From Orbaceae bacterium BiB (lineage in GTDB: Bacteria; Pseudomonadota; Gammaproteobacteria; Enterobacterales; Orbaceae): a stretch of DNA of 64,000 nucleotides. Under the pieces are notes generated by a model, which did no database searches, was not told where the DNA came from, and was given only the letters and a program-made list of their open reading frames with translations. Below are positions 40,175 to 48,634 of this stretch, in pieces (the first letter of the stretch is position 1; the number at the start of each line of letters is the position of its first letter). The DNA is taken from NCBI GenBank assembly GCA_036251205.1, contig CP133958.1, forward strand, positions 124,001 to 188,000. Direction: 5' to 3'. The position numbers and the translations under genes were made by a program.

Positions 40175-42151
40175 ATGAGTTATCAAGTATTAGCTAGAAA
40201 ATGGCGTCCAAAATCGTTTACGGATGTTGTTGGTCAACAACATGTGTTAACCGTATTAGCCAATGCCCTTTCTTTGGGACGGGTTCATCATGCTTATCTT
40301 TTTTCTGGTACTCGAGGTGTTGGTAAAACATCAATTGCTCGGTTATTGGCTAAAGGACTGAATTGTGAAAAAGGCATTACGGCCGATCCTTGTGGCGAAT
40401 GTGATAATTGTAAAGATATCGAACAGGGACGTTTTATCGATTTACTGGAGATTGATGCCGCGTCACGTACTAAAGTTGAAGATACACGTGAAATTCTTGA
40501 TAACGTGCAATATCTACCCACTAAAGGTCGCTTTAAAGTTTACTTGATTGATGAAGTTCATATGTTGTCTCGTAGCAGTTTTAATGCCTTATTGAAGACG
40601 TTAGAAGAGCCACCTGAGCATGTGAAGTTTCTTCTTGCTACAACTGATCCGCAAAAATTACCAATCACGATTTTATCACGTTGCTTACATCTGCATCTGA
40701 GTGTGCTTGATACGGATTTGATTAAGCAACAACTGATTAAAGTATTAAGTGCCGAGCTCATTAACGCCGAAGATAAGGCTGTGCAATTACTGGCAAAAGC
40801 TGCCAATGGTAGTATGCGTGATGCATTAAGTTTAACCGATCAATCAATTGCATTGGGCAATGGACAAATTGATACAGCTTCGGTGAGTGTGATGCTTGGT
40901 ACTCTCGATAAAAATCTGCCATTTGAGTTGATTGAAGCTTTATATCAAGGTGATGGTAATGGGTTAATGCAACAAATTCAATTGGCGGCTAAACAAGGTG
41001 TTGACTGGGATAATTTATTAACCGAAACATCAACGTTATTACATCAAATATCATTATTACAAATTGTACCTAGTGCGATTGGTGATTACAGTGATTATGA
41101 AGAGCGTATGCGTTATTTAGCTCAGCATGTTTCACCTAATGATATTCAACTCTTTTATCAGATTCTACTAATGGGTAGGAAAGAACTTATGTATGCACCA
41201 GATAAAAAAATTGGTGTTGAGATGAGTTTTTTACGGGCACTTGCCTTTATCCCTAAATCATTGCAAACCACGAGCAAACAAACGGATGTTAAATCGATGA
41301 CTTTGGCTAATAATAAAAAAGCCGAGCAAAGTTGTCCTATTCCGACAGAGCGAGAGTCTAGTGCTCCTGTTTTACCACCAAATACTGCCGTTGTAACTGA
41401 CAAAGTAGCTCAACAATCGATAACATCAGATGTTGATAATCATGTTTCTGATGTGACTAAAAGTATTTTAGCTGCAAGACAGCAAGTTATTGAGAGCGAA
41501 AAATCAGTAAAAAAGTCTGAACAGGTTGAACGCCGCTCTCAACCTGAATCATCACTACAGCAGCAAATAGTTCAAAGAGCTGTTACTGAAAAAGAGAGTA
41601 AAGATGAAACGATTTCAGTTGATGAAACAGCTGAAACTTATCAGTGGCAATTTAGTGAACATTTTACACCGAGTACCGATTCTAAGCTTAATGCTAAAGA
41701 TGTTAAACAGGCATTTGAACACGAAAAAACAGCCGAGTTAAATAAAAAGCTGATTGATGAAGCCGTTAAAATTGACCCTTGGAGTGCTGAAATCGAAATG
41801 CTCACAATGCCGCCGTTAATTAAACAAATTGCAGTAAACTCTTATTTAGAGCAAGTTGATCAAACAAAATTAGTATTACATTTGCGTTCTGCATTAGCAC
41901 ATTTAGGGCGCAATGATAATAATATTAAACGATTAGCGACTATTTTATCTGCGTCTCGCGGATATGAAGTGACATTAACAGCCGTGATTGATGATGATAC
42001 AACGCATTTAACGCCTTTAGAAGTTAGAGAAAATATTTATCAAATGAAATTAGCGGAAGCTAAACAATTAATTCAGGAAGATAGTAAAATTGCAATGATT
42101 TGCCAATTTTTTGAAGCTAGAATTGATGAAAATAGTATTCGTCCTGTATAA
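40175..42151 (+). CDS. dnaX: DNA polymerase III tau (and gamma) subunit
   Basis: 658 residues for tau (E. coli 643). The clamp-loader ATPase has Walker A GTRGVGKTS, the zinc-binding cysteines CEKGITADPCGECDNC, Walker B YLIDEVHMLS and sensor ILSRC (domains I-III, residues 1 to about 370). A low-complexity linker follows, and a C-terminal domain from about 520 (VDETAETYQWQFSEHF) would bind DnaB and the polymerase. A frameshift signal at codons 446-447 allows a short gamma form of 448 residues. ybaB and recR follow as in E. coli, with a membrane-protein gene added between them. Confidence 0.97.
   Translation: MSYQVLARKWRPKSFTDVVGQQHVLTVLANALSLGRVHHAYLFSGTRGVGKTSIARLLAKGLNCEKGITADPCGECDNCKDIEQGRFIDLLEIDAASRTKVEDTREILDNVQYLPTKGRFKVYLIDEVHMLSRSSFNALLKTLEEPPEHVKFLLATTDPQKLPITILSRCLHLHLSVLDTDLIKQQLIKVLSAELINAEDKAVQLLAKAANGSMRDALSLTDQSIALGNGQIDTASVSVMLGTLDKNLPFELIEALYQGDGNGLMQQIQLAAKQGVDWDNLLTETSTLLHQISLLQIVPSAIGDYSDYEERMRYLAQHVSPNDIQLFYQILLMGRKELMYAPDKKIGVEMSFLRALAFIPKSLQTTSKQTDVKSMTLANNKKAEQSCPIPTERESSAPVLPPNTAVVTDKVAQQSITSDVDNHVSDVTKSILAARQQVIESEKSVKKSEQVERRSQPESSLQQQIVQRAVTEKESKDETISVDETAETYQWQFSEHFTPSTDSKLNAKDVKQAFEHEKTAELNKKLIDEAVKIDPWSAEIEMLTMPPLIKQIAVNSYLEQVDQTKLVLHLRSALAHLGRNDNNIKRLATILSASRGYEVTLTAVIDDDTTHLTPLEVRENIYQMKLAEAKQLIQEDSKIAMICQFFEARIDENSIRPV
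41509..41546 (+). promoter_or_regulatory. Programmed -1 ribosomal frameshift signal in dnaX
   Basis: The heptamer A AAA AAG (41509-41515) is in the correct frame (codons AAA 446, AAG 447). After a -1 slip the next codons are GTC and TGA (41518-41520), ending the gamma protein at residue 448. Six bases downstream, CAGGTTGA (41522-41529) pairs perfectly with TCAACCTG (41539-41546) as a stimulatory hairpin. GAGAG upstream (41492-41496) could act as the internal Shine-Dalgarno stimulator. The arrangement copies that of E. coli. Confidence 0.88.
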
Positions 42152-42207
42152 TGCTGATTTTAGTATTTAAGAAGTTAGCGTAGTAACTATTTTAAGAGGA
42201 ATTAATC

Positions 42208-42546
42208 ATGTTTTCTGGTGGTAAAGGTGGTCTGGGTAATTTGATGAAACAAGCACAGCAAATGCAAACGCGTATGCAAAAAGTGCAAGAAGAGATCGCC
42301 CAAATGGAAGTAACTGGTGAATCAGGTGCAGGCATGGTGAAAATTACTGTAAATGGTGCACATAATTGTCGACGTGTTGAGATTGATCCATCACTATTAA
42401 CCGATGATGATAAAGAGATGTTAGAAGATTTAATTGCTGCAGCTTATAATGATGCGAGCCGTCGTTTAGATGAAGCGCAGAAAGAGAAAATGTCACAGGT
42501 AACTGGTGGAATGCAATTACCACCAGGTTTTAAAATGCCATTTTAA
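42208..42546 (+). CDS. ybaB: Nucleoid-associated protein YbaB/EbfC
   Basis: 112 residues (E. coli 109). Conserved features are [22 protein letters not shown] and the glycine-rich C-terminus [13 protein letters not shown]. It binds DNA as a dimer. AAGAGGAATTA precedes the start. The gene lies 56 bp after dnaX, as in E. coli. Confidence 0.95.
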   Translation: MFSGGKGGLGNLMKQAQQMQTRMQKVQEEIAQMEVTGESGAGMVKITVNGAHNCRRVEIDPSLLTDDDKEMLEDLIAAAYNDASRRLDEAQKEKMSQVTGGMQLPPGFKMPF

Positions 42547-42553
42547 GCGATTT

Positions 42554-43534
42554 ATGCTTTATCGCTTACCCAGCTTATTTTCGATAAGTTTTTATGTGGT
42601 ACTATTGCTAGCCCAAATAGTATTATTGAGGCTAGCATATACAGAAGATTTTTTTGATTTTTATCATATTTGTCTAACTGCGTTAAATGATCTAACATCA
42701 TTTTTCTTTATTTTTATTTTAAGTAATATCTTTTTTTATCAAAATAAAATCTATTTTTATATTCGTAAAAATAAGCTAAGGGTCATGGCATTAGCGGTTA
42801 TTTTTGTGATTATTTATTTAGTTATTGAGTATTTATTACTCCAGCTATCGACCTTATTATTTTTACGTCAATTTACTTATATTTATCATCAATATAATAA
42901 CAGCAATGTATTAGATTCTTATGCTATGGTGTATTCATGGATAAAAATTGCTACTAATCTTTGGTTATTTATCTGCATTGGCTTAATTTTATATTGTGTA
43001 ATGAAGTTTAGTCGGCGATTTTTTGCAACACCACTTATTGATAGCCTTACTCAGACTTATCAACAACAGTTAATGGGTGCACAGCAGCTCAGTAGTCAGA
43101 CGAGCGAGCAAGATCGTCGTAAGTTCTATGCGATTATATTCTCCTCTGTTTTTTGTTGTGTTATCAATGGTCTTGTGTGGAACTTTTGTTTTAATCTTTT
43201 ATCATCGATTGATGAAGTTAAAGTGATGATTAGTGACTATTATGTTACGATTTTTATTTTTTCCTTTGTCTCATTAGGATTGAATTACATTTTTTTATAT
43301 TATACCAGTCAAAAATTTATTAGAACTCGCAATTGGTTACCGATTTCTGGTTTATTAACAGCAAGTGGAATTACGGTTGTTCTATTTAGCTTTCTCGTTA
43401 TGCTTGTTCTATTTTTTATTATGCCACTTTTCTTGGCATTTAATAGTATCGTGATACTTTTAGTGTGGTTTATCATCTGCTATGTTTTGCTCTACTTTTT
43501 GACTAAATTCACATTAAGACGTTATTTGGCATAA
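42554..43534 (+). CDS. Unknown multi-pass membrane protein between ybaB and recR
   Basis: About 326 residues, not recognised as a family. I count seven or eight hydrophobic segments: about 8-30, 43-60, 72-98, 122-142, 186-212, 222-245 and a long stretch 254-322 probably containing two helices. A soluble loop around 145-185 (QTYQQQLMGAQQLSSQTSEQDRR) is likely cytoplasmic. ATG 42554 starts only 7 bp after the ybaB stop, so it is probably cotranscribed. In E. coli recR follows ybaB directly, so this gene is a lineage-specific insertion. Function unknown. Confidence 0.72.
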   Translation: MLYRLPSLFSISFYVVLLLAQIVLLRLAYTEDFFDFYHICLTALNDLTSFFFIFILSNIFFYQNKIYFYIRKNKLRVMALAVIFVIIYLVIEYLLLQLSTLLFLRQFTYIYHQYNNSNVLDSYAMVYSWIKIATNLWLFICIGLILYCVMKFSRRFFATPLIDSLTQTYQQQLMGAQQLSSQTSEQDRRKFYAIIFSSVFCCVINGLVWNFCFNLLSSIDEVKVMISDYYVTIFIFSFVSLGLNYIFLYYTSQKFIRTRNWLPISGLLTASGITVVLFSFLVMLVLFFIMPLFLAFNSIVILLVWFIICYVLLYFLTKFTLRRYLA

Positions 43535-43641
43535 TATTTTGTACAACAATTTAAAAAAGCAGTATTATGTTAGCTCAAAATTTTAACGCAGATTAATGCG
43601 TATTCACTCTATGTTAAACGAACTTAAATCTTGGTAGTTAG

Positions 43642-44247
43642 ATGCAAATTAGTCCTTTATTACAATCCTTAATTGATAACTTACGATGTTTACCTGGTGT
43701 AGGACCAAAAAGTGCTCAGCGTATGGCATTTCATCTTTTACAACGCAATCGTAAAGGTGGCGTTGAACTTGCCCATGTACTACATGAAGCGATGATCAAT
43801 ATTGGTCATTGTCAAGATTGTCGAACCTTTACTGAACAAGAAGTATGTTCTATTTGTGCGAATGCTAGACGTCAACAAAGTGGACAATTGTGCATTGTTG
43901 AAACACCATCTGATATTGTTGCGATCGAACAAACCGGGCAATATAGTGGTCGTTATTTTGTTTTATTAGGTCATCTCTCCCCATTAGATGGTATTGGGCC
44001 GAATGATATCGGTTTGGATAAATTAAATATTCGATTACAAAAAGAGCCGATTTCTGAAGTGATTTTAGCCACTAACCCAACGATTGAAGGGGAGGCGACA
44101 GCTAATTATATTGCTCAAATGTGTAGTGACATTGGTATCGTTGCGACGCGTATTGCGCATGGCGTACCTATTGGTGGTGAACTGGAAATGGTTGATGGTA
44201 CAACGCTATCTCACTCATTTTTAGGCCGTCAAAAAATCGATCTTTAA
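43642..44247 (+). CDS. recR: Recombination protein RecR
   Basis: 201 residues, full length. It has a helix-hairpin-helix ([17 protein letters not shown]), a four-cysteine zinc finger ([16 protein letters not shown]), a Toprim domain ([14 protein letters not shown]) and a Walker-like C-terminus. RecR works with RecO and RecF to load RecA at gaps. It sits after dnaX-ybaB and the added membrane-protein gene. Confidence 0.96.
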   Translation: MQISPLLQSLIDNLRCLPGVGPKSAQRMAFHLLQRNRKGGVELAHVLHEAMINIGHCQDCRTFTEQEVCSICANARRQQSGQLCIVETPSDIVAIEQTGQYSGRYFVLLGHLSPLDGIGPNDIGLDKLNIRLQKEPISEVILATNPTIEGEATANYIAQMCSDIGIVATRIAHGVPIGGELEMVDGTTLSHSFLGRQKIDL

Positions 44248-44285
44248 CAAAATTATTAATATTTTATGAATATGACGAGGATATT

Positions 44286-45104
44286 ATGACTTATAAAGCT
44301 GTTGCCTTTGATATGGATGGGACGTTATTAAATAATAATCGCATGATACTACCTGAAACGGTAAATGTGATTCAACAACTAAAACAAAAAGGGATTAAAG
44401 TCATTTTAGTAACGGGTCGTCATCATAGTATTATTTATCCGTATTATCATCAATTACAATTAGATACTGCAACAATTTGCTGTAATGGAACGTATCTATA
44501 TGATTTTACTAAGCAGTGTTATTATGATCACAATTCGTTATCAAAACAGCAAGCTAAAACTATTTTAAGTTTAGTGAATGAATATAATATTCATACTTTA
44601 CTTTATAACAATAGCCACATGACTTATGAAGTTTTAGATGATCATTTACAGGGATTATTTAAATGGGTTGATAGTTTGCCTGTTACATTACAACCCGAAA
44701 TCTTAAAAGTAGATAATTTTATCGATATTATTGATAATTCTGCCGAAATTTTTAAATTTGCAACTAGCTCTCATGATATTCCTGCACTGCAAGCTTTCTC
44801 TAAAGCGATTGAGGAACAAGGTCAATTTGAATGCGAATGGTCATGGTCTAACCGTGCTGATGTGGCCTTAAAAGGTAATAGTAAAGGTAATGGGCTTGCT
44901 AATTGGGCAAAACGTGAAGGCGTTGCGTTAAGCGATATTGTTGCGTTTGGTGATAGTTATAATGATATTAGTATGTTAACTAAAGCTGGATTAGGGATTG
45001 CTATGGGAAATGCTGATGATGAGATTAAAGCCCAAGCTGACCATGTTATTGGCGATAATAATTCACCTAGTATTGCGACTGAATTAACCCGACTCTTCTT
45101 ATAA
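44286..45104 (+). CDS. ybhA: HAD-superfamily phosphatase YbhA (pyridoxal phosphatase type)
   Basis: 272 residues, the same as E. coli YbhA, a Cof-type HAD phosphatase active on pyridoxal phosphate and sugar phosphates. Motif I is FDMDGTLL, motif II TGR in VILVTGRHH, motif III Lys in LKGNSKGN, motif IV GDSYNDISML. YbhA-specific stretches TICCNGTYLYDF and ECEWSW are present. The next gene, truC, starts 4 bp after its stop, suggesting co-translation. Confidence 0.9.
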   Translation: MTYKAVAFDMDGTLLNNNRMILPETVNVIQQLKQKGIKVILVTGRHHSIIYPYYHQLQLDTATICCNGTYLYDFTKQCYYDHNSLSKQQAKTILSLVNEYNIHTLLYNNSHMTYEVLDDHLQGLFKWVDSLPVTLQPEILKVDNFIDIIDNSAEIFKFATSSHDIPALQAFSKAIEEQGQFECEWSWSNRADVALKGNSKGNGLANWAKREGVALSDIVAFGDSYNDISMLTKAGLGIAMGNADDEIKAQADHVIGDNNSPSIATELTRLFL

Positions 45105-45108
45105 TTAT

Positions 45109-45837
45109 ATGTTTGATATTTTATATCATGATCAGTATTTGGTTGCGATAAATAAGCCATCAGGTTGGCTTGTTCATCGTAGCTGGCTTGATCGTCATGA
45201 AAAAGTTGTCGTTATGCAAACGTTGCGTGATCAGATAGGTCAACATGTTTTTCCTGTCCATCGACTCGATAGACCAACTTCCGGAGTACTATTATTTGCG
45301 TTATCAGCTGAAATTGCTAATTTACTTGCTCAGCAATTTGCTTCTCGCCAGCCACAAAAAACATATCATGCCATAGTGCGCGGATTTATTACTCAATCTG
45401 GTCATATCGATTATCCGCTAGTTGAAGAGTTAGATAAGATTGCTGATAAATTTGCCGATAAAAATCGCCCAGCACAAAGTGCTATAACTGATTATGCTCC
45501 AATTAGCACTATTGAACTTCCTATCGCAGTAGGTAAACATAGCACAGCTCGTTATAGTTTTATTGAACTAAAGCCCCATACTGGGCGTAAGCATCAACTT
45601 CGTCGCCATATGAAACATATTTTTCACCCTATTTTAGGTGACAGCAAGCATGGTGATTTACATCAAAATCGAGCTTTTAGCCAATACTTTGATATCAAAC
45701 GTCTCATGTTACATGCTAGTGAATTAGCATTTGAGCATCCTATTTCACAAGCGCGTCTTGTTATCCAAGCTCCACTTGATACGCAGTGGCTCGATATTTT
45801 ATCTCAATTTAATCCACACACTACGACGGCCAGCTAA
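45109..45837 (+). CDS. truC: tRNA pseudouridine(65) synthase TruC
   Basis: 242 residues (E. coli about 260), RluA-family pseudouridine synthase modifying U65 of tRNA. The catalytic aspartate is in HRLDRPTSGVLLFAL, and KPHTGRKHQLRRHMKH is the second conserved block. No S4 domain is present, as expected for TruC. Four bp after ybhA. Two hairpins follow its stop. Confidence 0.9.
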   Translation: MFDILYHDQYLVAINKPSGWLVHRSWLDRHEKVVVMQTLRDQIGQHVFPVHRLDRPTSGVLLFALSAEIANLLAQQFASRQPQKTYHAIVRGFITQSGHIDYPLVEELDKIADKFADKNRPAQSAITDYAPISTIELPIAVGKHSTARYSFIELKPHTGRKHQLRRHMKHIFHPILGDSKHGDLHQNRAFSQYFDIKRLMLHASELAFEHPISQARLVIQAPLDTQWLDILSQFNPHTTTAS

Positions 45838-45847
45838 TTTTTCACAT

Positions 45848-45875
45848 AAAAAAAGCGAACTAATAAATAGTTCGC
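45848..45875 (-). terminator. Minus-strand-oriented terminator hairpin after truC
   Basis: GCGAACTA (45855-45862), five-base loop, TAGTTCGC (45868-45875), preceded on the plus strand by AAAAAAA. Read on the minus strand it is stem plus T-run, a proper intrinsic terminator, yet no minus-strand gene lies just upstream of it. Confidence 0.55.
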
Positions 45876-45882
45876 AAAGGAT

Positions 45883-45936
45883 GATAAGGAATAGGAAAAC
45901 AATGAATAATCATTGAGTCCTATTATCTATCTTTTT
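45883..45936 (+). terminator. Second hairpin after truC with T-run (terminator or small-RNA 3' end)
   Basis: Nested arms AATAGGA (45890-45896) with TCCTATT (45918-45924), an inner CAATGA/TCATTG stem (45900-45915), and GAT/ATC outside, then CTTTTT. It probably terminates truC transcription. Confidence 0.55.
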
Positions 45937-46244
45937 ATTAATTTTGTCTGAAAAGAAACTGTAATAACTTATTAAATAACCTGATTATTGTGTTTAATAA
46001 ATGTAAATAGAATGTGATTCTATAGATAAGTTTATCTTGATTATTAAATCAAACATGAAATAGAGAATTATCAGAAAATACATTCTCAATCGTGTCGATT
46101 AAAATAAAGCTTGCTTTAAATGTTAAAATATGAGCTAATAGCTTCACGCAGACAGCCTGCATAGAGCAACATATAAAATACCAAGTTTTTAGTCAAAAAT
46201 AATTCCTTTCTTGTTTTAAATCTATTCTCTTAATATTAATGATG
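45937..46244. other. AT-rich intergenic stretch before the cold-shock gene
   Basis: About 300 bp with no recognised gene or clear promoter pair. It must contain the cold-shock promoter. Given the orphan minus-strand terminator at 45848, an unannotated minus-strand transcript could start here, but nothing in the sequence proves it. Confidence 0.35.
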
Positions 46245-46314
46245 TGACGTAATGGTAGTGTGTAAATCAACCAACATTGTTGGTATTATTGTAATTATTA
46301 AAGGATATATTTAA
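46245..46314 (+). promoter_or_regulatory. Cold-shock mRNA leader candidate
   Basis: TGACGTA (46246 onward) resembles the first bases of the cspA cold box. ACCAAC (46270-46275) and GTTGGT (46279-46284) form a 6-bp hairpin, and ATTATTAAAGG is the ribosome site, as in E. coli cspA. The leader is shorter than in cspA. Confidence 0.4.
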
Positions 46315-46524
46315 ATGTCAAAGAAAACTGGTTTAGTAAAATGGTTTAATGAAAGTAAAGGTTTTGGATTTATTACACCTGATGATGGAAGTAAAGATCT
46401 ATTTGTTCATTTCTCATCATTAGTTGGTGATGGATTTAAAACTTTACATGAGAGCCAAAAGGTCGAATTTACTGTAGGTGAAGGTGCGAAAGGACCTGCC
46501 GCTAATAATGTTATAGTTGTGTAA
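46315..46524 (+). CDS. CspA-family cold-shock protein
   Basis: A 69-residue single cold-shock domain. RNP1 is KGFGFITP and RNP2 is [21 protein letters not shown] is the family N-terminus. Such proteins bind single-stranded RNA or DNA and melt RNA structure. The sequence is near the CspA/CspC/CspE group, but the particular paralogue cannot be fixed. A small ORF starts 1 bp after its stop and a strong terminator follows. Confidence 0.95.
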   Translation: MSKKTGLVKWFNESKGFGFITPDDGSKDLFVHFSSLVGDGFKTLHESQKVEFTVGEGAKGPAANNVIVV

Positions 46525-46525
46525 T

Positions 46526-46600
46526 ATGAAAAAATATTATTTTCTTACTAAAAAGAAAAACCGCAAAATTCAATTAGAATTACAAAATTTGGTTGATTAA
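46526..46600 (+). CDS. Small ORF (24 residues) after the cold-shock gene
   Basis: ATG at 46526 opens a 24-codon frame, reading MKKYYFLTKKKNRKIQL and then ELQNLVD, one base after the csp stop codon and ahead of the shared terminator. It is strongly basic in its first half. The position allows translational coupling to csp. It is not recognised and could be chance, since AT-rich DNA yields short frames; Lys-rich content can also arise from A-runs. Confidence 0.35.
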   Translation: MKKYYFLTKKKNRKIQLELQNLVD

Positions 46601-46614
46601 TAAGGTTAGCATAG

Positions 46615-46645
46615 AGCCTTTGTTTATAACAAAGGCTTTTTTTTT
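46615..46645 (+). terminator. Terminator of the cold-shock unit
   Basis: AGCCTTTGTT (46615-46624), TAT loop, AACAAAGGCT (46628-46637), then a T-run to 46645. Confidence 0.9.
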
Positions 46646-46803
46646 ACCTAAAATTACCTGATTATGTAATTTATATTAACTCTTCTTTTTTAAATAATAT
46701 AAAAATTTTATTAAGATAAAAATTAATATTTTCTTAATATTTATTTGGTTTAATGAATCTCGTAAAAGTGAGATATTAAATTCAATTAAAAGAGGATATA
46801 GAG

Positions 46804-47220
46804 ATGAAAAAATTAATTCCACTCGTTCTAATTGCAACATTAGGTGTTTCTGGGGCTGCTTTAGCTAAACATGATAATCGTGGTGGCTTCATGGAACAAC
46901 CAATGGAAAACAGTATGACCCATACCATGGGCGGATTTAATGGTGGTTTAATTTCAGCAACAACGGTTGAACAAGTAAAACAGCTAACTGATGACTCTTT
47001 TGTACTATTAAAAGGCAATATTATTAAACAAGTTGGTAAAGAAGATTATATTTTTAAAGATAGTACCGGCGAAATTCAAGTTGAAATAGATCACAAACGT
47101 TGGAGAGGACAAGTGGTATCACCAACAGATTTGGTTGAGATCGCAGGTAAAGTTGATAAAGATTGGAACTCGATTGAGATTGATGTTAAAAGCATTAAAG
47201 TGATAAATCCAAAACCATAA
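46804..47220 (+). CDS. YgiW/YdeI-family periplasmic OB-fold (BOF) protein
   Basis: 138 residues with a cleavable signal peptide (KKLIPLVLIATLGVSGAALA, cleavage before Lys22 or so) and a bacterial OB-fold (about 50-136: ATTVEQVKQLTDDSFVLLKGNI, EDYIFKDSTGEIQVEID, VEIAGKVDKDWNSIEIDVKSIKV). Members such as E. coli YgiW and YdeI act in periplasmic stress tolerance; biochemical role unknown. AGAGGA precedes the start. The IS element lies 34 bp beyond its stop, so any natural terminator may be displaced. Confidence 0.87.
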   Translation: MKKLIPLVLIATLGVSGAALAKHDNRGGFMEQPMENSMTHTMGGFNGGLISATTVEQVKQLTDDSFVLLKGNIIKQVGKEDYIFKDSTGEIQVEIDHKRWRGQVVSPTDLVEIAGKVDKDWNSIEIDVKSIKVINPKP

Positions 47221-47285
47221 TTTATCTATTCTTAACATTATATAACCGCTTAATTGAAGTGACCCCATAAAGTTGGACACTTTAG

Positions 47286-48179
47286 TTAAGTAGCTCGTAA
47301 GGCTTGGTTTCGGTATGCTACCGGAGTCAGGCCTTTTAATTTAACTTTAATCCGTTTCGTGTTGTAGTATTCTATATATTCTTCTATTTTTTCAATCAAT
47401 TCATCCGCATCTTTAAAATGTTGCCCATGATACATTTCTGATTTTAATAGTCCAAAAAAGTTTTCAGCAACAGCATTATCTAAGCAATTCCCTTTTCTTG
47501 ACATACCTTGCTTTATACCATTATCAGCAAGTTGCTTCTGATAAATAGGATTTCTATATTGCCAGCCCTGGTCACTATGTAGCAAGGGGTTTTGTTTGTT
47601 TTTTAATCGTGATATCCCTTTTTTAAGCATATCGGTGACTAAAGTCAAACGTGCATTCTTAGCCACACTATAAGCAATCACCTCTTGGTTGTATAAATCA
47701 ATAATGGGCGATAGATAAATTTTCTGTTCATTGACTTTAAATTCAGTGACATCGGTTACCCATTTTTTATTCGGTTTTGACACTTTAAATTTTCTCTTAA
47801 GACGATTGGGTGCCGTTTTACCCATCTCGACACGATAAGAGCGATATTTTTTGGGTCTTACTGTTGATTTAAGATTAAGCTCCCTCATTAATCGCTGTAC
47901 CGTTTTATGATTGAGCCTGCTCCCCTCATTGATTAAAGATAAATGAATTCGGCGATAACCATAACGCCCTTTATGTTCATGGTAAATCGCTTCAATACGC
48001 TTTAATTCCTTCTCATAAGGCGATGGCTTTTTCAGCCTATTAACATGATAATAAAATACACTTTTTGCTAGCTGTATTACTGACAGCAAATGTTTTAAGG
48101 GATATTGAGATTTAAGCGCTAAAACAACTAACGTTTTTTCTTTGTTTGTTGTCGTTTCGTTTGTCTTAGCTCCTCCCAC
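47286..48179 (-). CDS. IS3-family transposase OrfB (DDE integrase)
   Basis: 297 codons from an internal ATG, but normally made as an OrfAB fusion. The DDE triad is visible: WVTDVTEFKV, PLLHSDQGWQYRN and NCLDNAVAENFFGLLKSE. The HTH_21 region (YHEHKGRYGYRRIHLSL) precedes the catalytic core. It overlaps OrfA by 52 bp in the -1 frame; the run of six A residues in AAGAAAAAACG (near 48133-48140) is the likely slip region. Confidence 0.9.
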   Translation of the reverse strand: MGGAKTNETTTNKEKTLVVLALKSQYPLKHLLSVIQLAKSVFYYHVNRLKKPSPYEKELKRIEAIYHEHKGRYGYRRIHLSLINEGSRLNHKTVQRLMRELNLKSTVRPKKYRSYRVEMGKTAPNRLKRKFKVSKPNKKWVTDVTEFKVNEQKIYLSPIIDLYNQEVIAYSVAKNARLTLVTDMLKKGISRLKNKQNPLLHSDQGWQYRNPIYQKQLADNGIKQGMSRKGNCLDNAVAENFFGLLKSEMYHGQHFKDADELIEKIEEYIEYYNTKRIKVKLKGLTPVAYRNQALRAT

Positions 48180-48634
48180 TTTTTTAGAACAGCGTTTTCC
48201 GCTTGTAAATAAGCTATCTCTTCTTTTAATTCTTCAACTGTTTTTTCATCATTACAATGAGTCGATACAATACGTGATGGTTTCATGGATGGTTTTCCTC
48301 TAGATTGATACTCAAGCCCGCTGAATCCTTTTTCACGATATCTATCAAGCCAAACGAATAAAAGCCCAGGAGAGGCTAAATTAAGCATAGCACTGGTGTG
48401 CCCGAGAGACCAATCATTTGTCCACATTAATTTTAGGGCCTGTAATCTGGCTTGTGCGTGACGTAAATGGGCTGTTGATTGAAAGGATTTATCACCATGA
48501 ATCGCCACTACCTGCGACCAATACCTTATTTGGCGAGAAGAAATAGCATACCTTTTTGAAAGTGTTTCGGACGATTCTCCTGCTAAGAATTCATTAGCAA
48601 TGATAATTTTTAAATCTCGACTGTATTTTGACAT
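48128..48634 (-). CDS. IS3-family transposase OrfA
   Basis: About 168 residues from ATG 48634. Two helix-turn-helix segments (KIIIANEFLAGESSETLSKRYAIS and MLNLASPGLLFVWLDRYREKG) and a C-terminal leucine-zipper-like coiled coil (VEELKEEIAYLQAENAVLKKWEEL) match IS150-group OrfA. GGGGG precedes the start. A longer frame from 48715 would begin outside the IS and is rejected. The leader contains an inverted GACCCCC / GGGGGTC pair that can fold over the ribosome site. Confidence 0.87.
   Translation of the reverse strand: MSKYSRDLKIIIANEFLAGESSETLSKRYAISSRQIRYWSQVVAIHGDKSFQSTAHLRHAQARLQALKLMWTNDWSLGHTSAMLNLASPGLLFVWLDRYREKGFSGLEYQSRGKPSMKPSRIVSTHCNDEKTVEELKEEIAYLQAENAVLKKWEELRQTKRQQTKKKR

Noticed and set aside
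41309-41321. A6G run in dnaX as a slippery site
   Set aside because: The zero-frame codons are AAA AAA GCC preceded by T, so a -1 slip is not supported; the correct heptamer is at 41509.
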